The notes beneath the pieces were generated by a model, which saw only the letters and a program-made list of their open reading frames with translations, was not told the origin of the DNA and did not search any database. From Xenoacremonium recifei (taxonomy: Eukaryota; Ascomycota; Sordariomycetes; Hypocreales; Nectriaceae): a stretch of DNA of 64,000 bases. The DNA is taken from the NCBI GenBank assembly GCA_012184525.1, contig WOFQ01000058.1, positions 1-64,000 on the forward strand, in the 5' to 3' direction. The number at the start of each line of letters is the position of its first letter. Positions within the stretch are counted from its first letter, which is position 1. A program made the position numbers and the translations under genes. This document shows positions 55,946 through 64,000 of the stretch, one piece after another.

Positions 55946-58900
55946 ATGGAGCTCGCTGACGGCACAACCGACATTGTGCACCCCGAAGTCCGGGCACACA
56001 TCAACAGTCTTGTCTCTGCGGTATGGACTCGATGCTTGCCTTTACACTGTGGCATGCTGCTGACTTGACTCTAGCTGGGTGGCATCAGTGCCGACGACGA
56101 TGGCCGATACCAGCTCGGAGACGACGCGCTCGAGGTTCTCCGGGATATCAAACGATGGATCCGTTTCTACGACGAAAAGACGAACCGCATGGATGTTGCC
56201 CGATGTCTCTACGAAGCGAACCTCGTCGAGGGCGACCTGCTCCCCATCCTGGCGACATGGTCCGAGAACGCTATGGATAGCAAGTTCAAGTCGAGGATTG
56301 CCCTGGCCTGTATCGAGGTCTTGGTGCCTCTGACCTGGCCCATTGAGAAGGACAAGGAGCGTATGACGGTCAACCACCATCGACATATCCCCGTCCTAGA
56401 GCTAGGACAAGTTGCTTACAAGCGAGCGATCATCAACTTCGACGGCGCCCGAATCCTCCATACTGCGGTCAGAGTCGCGCTTCCCGCGATGGCGATGCCC
56501 ATTGGTGATCGGACGGCGCGAGATCAAGGCATCATCAAGTTGGTTCTCTTCTTTCTTCGCAACATCGCTATGATCGAGCCGCCGGCCAACGTCAAATACG
56601 ATGGTGACGAGTCGCAAATATCACGGTCCGCCACAATCGACGCCTTCTCATACCAGGACATATTCCACGTTCTCCTCACCTTGGCGTCGAACATGGGCGA
56701 CGACTTCCGAACCGAAGACACAAGTGTGATGGAAATTCTGTATCATCTGGTCAAGCGTGTCGATGTCGAGAAGCTGTTCATGAACGAGCAACAGCTGAGC
56801 AAAGCCAAGGCCGGAGAACTTGCAGCAATGATGAACAAGGAGGATTCAATGCTGAAGGCCTACAATCGCAAGGGGCCTACGCGACATAATCGGTTTGGCA
56901 CGATGATCTGGGTCCAACGAGACGACGGGAAGATGTCCTCGCTGTCTGGACAGGATGCCCTGGCAGATGCTTCCATGCGAAACCGGAAGATGGATAGTTC
57001 CAAGACGTTTCGCCCTCCGCGACGAGCTCGCAAAGCCGATAAAGACGACAAGGATCTGGGATTGCCCACAAAGCTCAACTCGCGCGCCAACGGTCAGCTG
57101 CGGTCCTTCGTAGAGGACTTCCTTGACTCTGGCTTCAATCCCCTGTTCCTACATGTCCGCAAGACTATTGACCGCGAGGCACCCCATGTCATGCAATATC
57201 ACCGCCGTCAATTCTTCTATCTAGTTGCCTGGTTCCTCGAGGCTGAGCGTGCCAGACGTCGATCGAAGAAGAAGGCCGGGAAGAGCAGCAACGACGAGGT
57301 CAGCAGCTTCAATCTCGTGGCTGCCGTCCTGAATCAGGAAATGTTCATCACGCTCAACAAGGCCTTGCACGAGTCGAACGAGTACAAGGATTGGCATGAG
57401 CTCACTGCCGTGATGCGTTGCTTCACGCAGATTCTGCTGACGGTCCAGGAGATGTCAGAGTCGGGCAATGATGACGACGAGGAGATTGCGGAGAACGTAC
57501 TCAGCCGTCTGTTCTACGAGGAGGCCACCCACGATGCTATTGCGAATATCATCAGGACCTACAAAGACCAGGGCTTCGACTACTTGGACGCTGCTACAGA
57601 GCTAGTGCACAACTTCTTGCGCATTCTCGAAAGCTACTCAAAACAGAACGTTGACATGCAGGTCCGCTCGCGCAAGCGAACTCGACGGAAGAAGAAGGCC
57701 GCACAAGCTGCCGCAGGGGAGGATGCCGTCGTCGAGGAGGAGCAGGATGAATCCGAGAATGACGAGGCAAACGCAGAACGGACAACTAAGGAGCGTAAAT
57801 TCGACTTCCACCGGTTCACCTCTCGCTTCACTCCCCAGGGTGTCGTCGACACGTTCGTCAAGTTTACCAAGTTCTACCGGGATCTCAACGACGCCCAGCT
57901 GAAGAGGGCACACCGATACTTCTACCGCGTGGCGTTCAAGCAGGACATGAGCGTTATGCTATTCCGGGTCGACATAATACACCTCTTCCACGGCATGATT
58001 AAAGGCCCCGAGCCGCTAGACAAAGCCTCCAGCTCGTTCAAGGATTGGGAGGAGCTGGTCAAGCAGATCCTGAGGAAATGCTTCAAGAAATTAGAGCAGC
58101 GTCCCGAGCTGATTGTTGAGATGCTGTTCAGCAAGCTCCAAAGCACGGCGTTCTACCTTGAGTATGGGTATGAGAGGCAGACAATGTCGACAACCAGCAA
58201 GGCGAAACCGGGCGCTGAACTCGTCTTCAAAAACACCGTGGAGCGAGACCAGCAGATCGCAATTGCTGTAGGAGCTCTGCTGGACAAGAGCCATGGAGAT
58301 CATGTTACTTGGGTCAAGTCGGTCCTTGAGAAGGCCGAGAGTGAGCGACGAGCATGGGAGGCAGCAGAGAAGGCCATGTCTTCCATGGAGGCTCCCGCAG
58401 AAGGCGATGAGGAGACGCCCATAGAGCGAGAGCCAAAGGCAGCGCCCCCGTTCCGTACGTCTCTGTCCTCCAAGATACACTTCAATATCACTAACCACTG
58501 ACAGATGTCCGTCCCGACGACGAATCTCGTAAAAAGGAGATGTTCAAGAACTCCCATCTACGCCTCCTCATGACCCTCTGCGGCCTCCAACTCCTCGGCC
58601 CAGCCCCCGAAGAAGAACTCGGCTCCCTCTGGATCCTCCCCCCCGACATCTCATCCGACGCCCTCAAAGACACCCTGCACTACATCAACCAAGCCGAATT
58701 CAGCCCCCCGACCTTCGACGAGGGCGTCCTCGCCGAGCACCAGCTCAAGCGCAAGTCCGCCGTGCGCAAGAAAGCCGCCTTCGACGACGACGACGACAAT
58801 GACATGGACGACTTCCTCTTCCCCGCCGGCGGCCCAACCACGCGTAAAGTCATCGACGAAGACGCCCGCCCCAAGAAGTCCCGCAAGCGCCGCCGCCGCA

Positions 58901-59472
58901 GCGACGCCCAGCCCCTCGACGACGCCGCCCTCGACGAACGCGCACAGAAGCGCCGCGAGCGCGAGCGCGAAAAGGCCCGCAAGATCAAATCCGCCGTGTA
59001 CGTACAGGAAGGCGACGACGAGTTCGACGAGGAAGAAGACGCCGCCTTCTTCGCGCGCGAGCGCGAGATTGCCGCCCGGGCTGCCAGCGCAGCTAGGGCC
59101 GCCATGGGCCTCTCGACGCCGCCTGAAGGGAAGAAGGTGGTGCGCAAGGCGCTGGCGGAGAGCAGCGACGATGAAGATGATGATGATGACTTGAGCTTTG
59201 CGCGGCGCGTGATGAGCAGTCAGGAGGACGTCGAGGAGGCGGAGACGGATGATACGCCGCTGGATGGGAGCGATGGGGAGGGCCGGAAGAGGAGGCGGTT
59301 GAGTGAGGAGGGCGGTGAAGAGGCCTTGCAGGGGGATGTTGATATGGGAGGGGTGGACAAGACTATGGTGGGCGAGGATGATGATGAGGAGGAGGAGGAT
59401 GTTGCGCCGGTGGTGAAGAGACGGCCTAGAGTTAGGGGGGGATTTGTCGTTGAGAGTGATGATGACGAGTAG
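55946..59472 (+). CDS. TOF1: Topoisomerase 1-associated factor 1 (Tof1/Swi1/Timeless), replication fork protection
   Basis: Three exons (55946-56020, 56075-58454, 58505-59472; introns 54 and 50 bp) give 1140 residues. The first exon supplies MELADGTTDIVHPEVRAHIN, and the second continues LGGISADDDGRYQLGDDALE, the usual start of Timeless N-terminal domains. Timeless words follow in order: YEANLVEGDLLPIL, LVPLTWP, FLRNIAMIEPP, TRHNRFGTMIWVQ, FVEDFLDSGFNPLFLHVRK, YRVAFKQDMSVMLFRVDIIHLFH. Splicing at 58454/58505 gives PPFHVRPDDES. The C-terminal 300 residues are alternately acidic and Lys/Arg-rich, ending GFVVESDDDE. The partner is Csm3/Tipin; the complex stabilises stalled forks in the nucleus and coordinates the checkpoint. 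The MCB box in its promoter fits S-phase expression. Confidence 0.95.
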
Positions 59473-59755
59473 AGCATATATAATGTAGTAGCTGGCGTTT
59501 GGGAACTGGGTCTGTTTGAAAATGATAATGAATGATTATGCGGAGATCCCAAGCGATTCTAATATCTCGTCCCTGATGCTTCTTGTATTGTCTGTCTTCC
59601 CAGAATGTATGGTCTGTCTGTATATGTCCTTCTATATCATGCCTTGCAATCCGAATCCTGTATGATATCTGTCCAAAATGTACTTATAGATCGCTTGCTT
59701 TCCAACTCAAATGCGAAATGATAGTGGGAAATGCAGTTTGTGTCTTATGTCGGAA

Positions 59756-61842
59756 TCATTCGCCGTGTCTTGTCGGTCGTCTCTCAAGGCTTCGCCTCCT
59801 TGTTGCTGTACTCCTGCCGCTCCCGACCAGTCCAAGCTCTGCTAGGTTCTCCTGGCTCTTCCTCGGTGAGCCGGGACTCGCAAAGACGCCATCGTCCATC
59901 TCGCGTAGCTGGCTCACAGATCGGCTCGGCGCAACCATGGTGTCGCCGCCGGCCTCTTCCTTGCCTTTCTCACTAGTGACACCCCCATCCCAAGACCCGC
60001 CGATGCCCTCCATGGTGAACGGTGATGCCGTGGGTTCGTCAAGGATGAGCAACTCTTCTGGACGAAAAATCTTTGGAAGAAGCAGAGCACGTATGGGAAT
60101 GAGGGCCAGGATGAAGACGGGGAAGCCGACGGCGGCCACGGTTTGGGTAATGGCAAAGGTGGCGCCGAAGCCCAGTAGCTCGATAATGACAAACAGCCAC
60201 ACAGCAGAGCGACGGGTCACTTTGTTCAGGGGCGAGGCTTCCGGGGTAAGGGCGCGATCGCGAGCGAGAAATACGAGTTTGTTTGTAATGCCGTTGCCCT
60301 CGAGGGCTTGGACGCCCATGACGAAGAAGAGGCCGGCGAGCACTCCATGGGGTATGAGATGGAGGACGACCAGCAGGGGACCGGTCATGGTTCCAAGGGT
60401 GAGAAGACCCTGGGCAAGATTGGATACACGCTGCTCAACGACATGGGTTGCTTCGAAAGCGTGGGCATCGCCATTGCGGACCGGTTTCGTGACGCAAAGA
60501 GATTCGGTGTGGAACGGCGCCTGGGGAATGAGGCCGTTGGGGAAGGGTAGGCCTAGGATGCCGGCGACTCCGGTAGTTATGCCAAGTAAAAAAAGATCCC
60601 AGTGAAAGCCGGCGGGTTTGCGGAGGGGAAATTCGCGGCCCTGGGCAATGAGAGAGGAGACTGTATCATGTTGATTAGGGGGCGGAGTGCTTCAGACGGA
60701 GGCAGCGATGCAACGTACCGTTGTGGTCAAACCAAAAAAGAACCGTTAGGAGAACGGCAAATGGAAGAGCCAGAAATATTTCGCCAACACTCAAATTCCA
60801 GAAACAAACAAACCAGTCTTTTCTGCTCGTTGGCTCAAACGCGATACCGGTCGGGAGTTTTGCGAGGGGAACATCAGACATCCTGCCAATATGTACAAAC
60901 CCAGTGAAGAAGATCAGCGTCAGAGGCGTGCCGTAATCCTTGAGAAAGACGCGGATTGGATGGCGGAACAGACTACTTGTACCAAGCTCGCCGCAGATGT
61001 ACGCGACCATGAATACGAGCAGAGCTGCCATGATAGACAAGTAAAAGCTAGCATCCTGGCCAAGGCGAGAGAGAACCTGTATACCCTTCTGAAGATATAT
61101 AAAAGCGACGTAGAATCCGAAGATATCGCAGGGAAATCTAGTGACCCAGCGAAGCCAATTGCAAGAGTTCGTGATTGCGAGAATCCAATGGAGGATAAGA
61201 GCCCATCTGATGAGTTGTGAGTACAGTTGAGGTGGATTGCCCTGATATGAAGCTCGACTTACATGCCGATCCAGGACATGAAGGCGATGTAGTTTACACC
61301 AGTGGGCTTCATAATATCGTAAACAGTACTAGCCATAAGGTTAGTGGAAAAGAAGCCTGGCTCCCAGCCGAAAGAGAACTAACTAGTTGAAGACGGTTAT
61401 AGGTCCTGGATGCCTGAGTTAGAATAGGCGATGCTTGGGCTTAAATTTTCAGGACTCACCAGTCACGCCAACAATCACTAGTGGTTGGGCTGCAAAGAGC
61501 GAAAAGACAACGGAACCGAGAACAGAAGCCAATAACACTTCGTTAACGCCGTAAGTTGAGCCAGTCTTTTGAAACATGTCGAGACTAAACGCCAGAGCAG
61601 GGAGGATACTGGGAAGAGTCAATGACCAGTGTTTTTGTTTCCTAGAGCACCAAGACTCACTTTGCAAAATACATATATACTGTTGCAGGCACAACACGAT
61701 AGTCCCAAGCGTCCGTCCAATCGCTAAAATAGTAAGGCGCTCTCCGCCGGACATCGTTGATCATGCCGCGGAAGGGATGTACCGACCACCAGCGCTCTGG
61801 ACGAGGCGCTTTGGGCGAGGCATCTCTCGAGTTGCGACGCAT
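59756..61842 (-). CDS. Borate/bicarbonate-type anion transporter (Bor1-like, HCO3_cotransp family)
   Basis: Six exons (61661-61842, 61460-61608, 61384-61405, 61263-61328, 60719-61206, 59756-60660) give 603 residues. The N-terminal words FRGMINDVRRRAPYYFSDWT, YFANILPALAFSLDMFQ and TYGVNEVLLASVLGSVVFSL, then VVGVTGPITVFN and PTGVNYIAFMSWIG, are the conserved core of Bor1/anion-exchanger proteins. Later come EFPLRKPAGFHWDLFLLGIT, ILGLPFPNGLIPQAP and HLIPHGVLAGLFFVMG. About ten or more membrane segments are followed by a cytosolic Ser/Glu-rich tail of about 90 residues. Yeast Bor1 exports borate at the plasma membrane. Exon 3 is only 22 bp, yet without it the frame breaks and the conserved GPITVFNYTVYDI is lost. 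The gene converges on Tof1 with 283 bp between stops. Confidence 0.92.
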
Positions 61843-63841
61843 GACTGGAGGCTGTGGTTTTTCGCTATGAGTGGCGAGAGGAGAAGATGCCGTAACGGCT
61901 TGGGGGAGGGATAGAACGAGTAGCGAGACGCTGTATGAGTGTAATCATCGAGGATTAAACGATAGTGAGTGGTAATGCTAGCAGTGAGTTGGGCAACAAG
62001 TATCGCAGCATCTCGTCGAAGCCTCGAGGTTAGATGAAGGTCGGATGTTCTAGAAGCCGTCAACCGTGTACTTTGACGGCGTCTGCATCCCCGAGTGGCG
62101 AGCCCAGGGTGTTGATGTCAGGAAATGGAGGAAAAGAGAGAAGAAAAGGCGACTAAACGGCGATCAAGAAGAGAAAATGTAGACAGCCGGGCAAGCCTCA
62201 TCGTCAAGGCAGGAGGCTAGAAGCGAAACGGTCGTGGTTGCCGTCTTAGTCGATCCGCCGCCTGCGCTGGCTTCCATTAGGTTGCCGCATGGCGGGCGGT
62301 ACTTACTTAGCGAGTACCTGGCGGTATTGACTCGCACGATTTAAATCCAGCTATTGGCAGCAAAAGTACCGCTGCTTTGATCGCATCGCAGGTTCCGCTC
62401 AAAAACCCTAAGGATCCTTCCCTGGTTGACCGACGCCCGGCCAAGTGGATCCCGTCGATGCCGTGCAACGGTTGACATCTGCATGACATCAAAGAATGCC
62501 CTGATTCTAAGGTATCGAATAGTAATTAATTGCTAAGAAATCCCCGGATAGATGGTCCAAGGATTTGGGATAACCAAGAAGCGCATCAAACAGGCTTTGC
62601 GTGCATACATCGTCGGGGAAGGTCGGTAAGGTCCTCACGAATCTCTCTTTCCTCTTTCCCCCACTAATTTATCAACTCTCACCATCAACAGCACTTCGCA
62701 CCAAATTCCTATCTTATCGTTCCCATCTATAATGGACTCTAGCCTGGCCTCCTCGGAAACATGGAATTTTTCAGAATCACTGTCGTCGTCATCCAACTAC
62801 TTGGCTGACGGCATCTCGAATGACTCTGCTAGACTGACAGTTCGGAGACAAGCCCGGCCTAGTCCCGAAGCCAAAACGGTGCTCCTAGTTTGTTTCCCCT
62901 CCGCCGAATTCCAGCCGCAACACAATAGATCCAGGGGTCCTGTCTGACCGTTTCCTTTGTCATTCTCGAAGGCTCCCCAGGAACTTTCTCGTCCAATCAG
63001 CGCCGCGCAATCGCACTTCTGGCTTGCGAATCCCTTCTGCAGTCGGTGATATGATGTCGGTCCCTGCATGTTGAGTGACATTCTAGAGAGTCAATTAGCA
63101 TGGAAAAGGCCCGCCGCAACCGCCTGATGATATTCCTTTGTGCGTGGTAGTGGCAGAACTTGTTGGCTAAGTGTGTGTCTGTGCGCTCAAACAGCAACCT
63201 CATAGGTAGTTCCTGGAGCTACAGAAGACTTCATTCACAAGTATTTGTACCGATCACCATAACGCCTTCGTCTCGGTCTTGAACCGTATTCACAGTTGTA
63301 CATGTCTAGATAGAGATTCGCCTGACCTCCCAGCCCGACTATAGTTACAGGTGTTTACACTGCCAGCCTCAGTCTCCCCCGCTTCCATCATGATGCAGAC
63401 CCAACGATGCCCGATGATGCTGCAGAAAAAATACAAAGAAATACATCCGCCGGAAACCGTGTGAAACTGGCTGGTTTTTGTTGTTTGTGTTGTTAGAGTT
63501 GAGAGCTCGTGTGCGCGGAGAGTGTCCAAACGCCTCCTGTCCCGCATGCCATTCCTCCTCCACCGCGCTTCCTAGCTTCCCGCTTCGACTGAGGCTTAAA
63601 CGGCTTGACTTCCGCTGTCTCGTCTGTTTGGTGCCTCCTCCTCTTTGCTCTCGTGGGGGCCACATCCGCCCGCCGTTCCCCGGTCCTTGTCGTGTAATTG
63701 GCGTGGCGTCCAATGGCTGCCCAGCTCCAAGTTCCCCGACATATCCCACGTCCACACCTACGTCGCCTTGCTTGGCGCGCCAGTACTCTCTGAGAAAATC
63801 TTGCGAGATGCCTCAAAAGTCCAAGTTCCGTGCATGCTCTC
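61843..63841. other. Intergenic region
   Basis: 2.0 kb between the Bor1-like start and the m-AAA protease stop. A 71-codon frame at 62732 with a leader-like upstream context is listed as a weak candidate. Otherwise no gene, repeat or RNA was recognised. Confidence 0.5.
62732..62947 (+). CDS. Possible small protein of unknown function
   Basis: A 71-residue frame from an ATG, Ser-rich at first (SETWNFSESLSSSSNYLADG) and basic later (LTVRRQARPSPEAK). There is no domain, signal peptide or membrane segment. The 90 bp before it are pyrimidine-rich and then CACC/CAAC-rich, like a fungal promoter and leader, which is the only reason to list it. It may equally be chance. Confidence 0.2.
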   Translation: MDSSLASSETWNFSESLSSSSNYLADGISNDSARLTVRRQARPSPEAKTVLLVCFPSAEFQPQHNRSRGPV

Positions 63842-64000
63842 CTACACTCGCTTAAACGCAGGCGCAGGGGATGGCGGAGAATCCGTCTGCTCCGGAGGGA
63901 AGGGCGGAGGCGCACTCTCCTCCTTACCGCCGCCGAAGTACTTCTCGAAGTCCTCGTTGTCATCGAACGGCCGCTTACCAAGGATGCGCACCATATCGTC
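63842..64000 (-). CDS. C-terminus of a mitochondrial m-AAA protease subunit (Afg3/Yta12 family), partial
   Basis: The last 52 codons of a gene entering from the right edge: the frame reads DDMVRILGKRPFDDNEDF, then EKYFGGGKEESAPPPFPP, and ends APAFKRV at the TAG at 63842-63844. LLGKRPF-type sequence followed by an acidic stretch and a Pro-rich end is typical of the C-terminus of AFG3-like FtsH-family proteases of the mitochondrial inner membrane, which degrade misfolded membrane proteins and process ribosomal and other precursors. Neither the AAA domain nor the HExxH protease site lies in the window, so the call rests on this tail. Confidence 0.7.
   Translation of the reverse strand, partial: DDMVRILGKRPFDDNEDFEKYFGGGKEESAPPPFPPEQTDSPPSPAPAFKRV

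Noticed and set aside
58455..58504. Read-through C-terminus of Tof1 after the second exon (ending in ITNH)
   Set aside because: A GTACGT...ACAG intron here joins to HVRPDDES and the conserved Timeless C-terminal part.

Overview
The window is nuclear DNA of a filamentous ascomycete. Genes carry short introns (about 46-105 bp) with GT...AG ends, and the gene families are typical of filamentous fungi: Zn2Cys6 regulators, a Clr5-domain protein, an NB-ARC/TPR protein, MFS and YAT permeases. The wording of the Mediator subunit Med19 suggests Sordariomycetes, perhaps Hypocreales; this is an inference from memory of the family. Every complete multi-exon model below was assembled by hand from splice signals, and each sums to a multiple of three bases.

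Layout. 1-1616 (-): DUF676 alpha/beta-hydrolase running off the left edge through a poly-G/poly-Pro tract. 5274-7063 (+): mucin-like single-pass membrane protein. 7905-9731 (+): Zn2Cys6 regulator. 10034-12449 (-): NB-ARC/TPR NOD-like receptor, followed by a gene-poor interval with relics (12.45-16.24 kb). 16241-18622 (+): Clr5-domain protein. 18757-20607 (-) and 21201-22526 (+): a sugar transporter and an AnmK/levoglucosan-kinase-type sugar kinase on a shared promoter. 24438-27428 (+): large Zn2Cys6 regulator. 28599-29916 (-): Mediator Med19.

31.0-40.6 kb looks like a small catabolic cluster: amino-acid permease (-), cupin (-), Zn2Cys6 regulator (+), mitochondrial 3-hydroxyisobutyrate-dehydrogenase-like enzyme (-) and family III CoA-transferase (+). 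A CGG-T-CCG element with a 13-bp identical core occurs both upstream of the permease and in the bidirectional dehydrogenase/CoA-transferase promoter, which suggests one regulon, plausibly controlled by the embedded regulator.

41789-43885 (-) is a homeodomain developmental regulator. Behind it lie about 10.6 kb with no recognisable gene. Housekeeping genes then resume: 3-hydroxybutyryl-CoA dehydrogenase (54484-55575, -), the fork-protection protein Tof1/Timeless (55946-59472, +) with an MCB box in its promoter, a Bor1-type borate/bicarbonate transporter (59756-61842, -), and the C-terminus of a mitochondrial m-AAA protease (63842-64000, -).

The parts most likely to be new are the cis-element-linked permease/cupin/dehydrogenase/CoA-transferase cluster, the kinase/transporter pair with putative CreA sites, and the short amyloid-like N-terminus of the NOD-like receptor.
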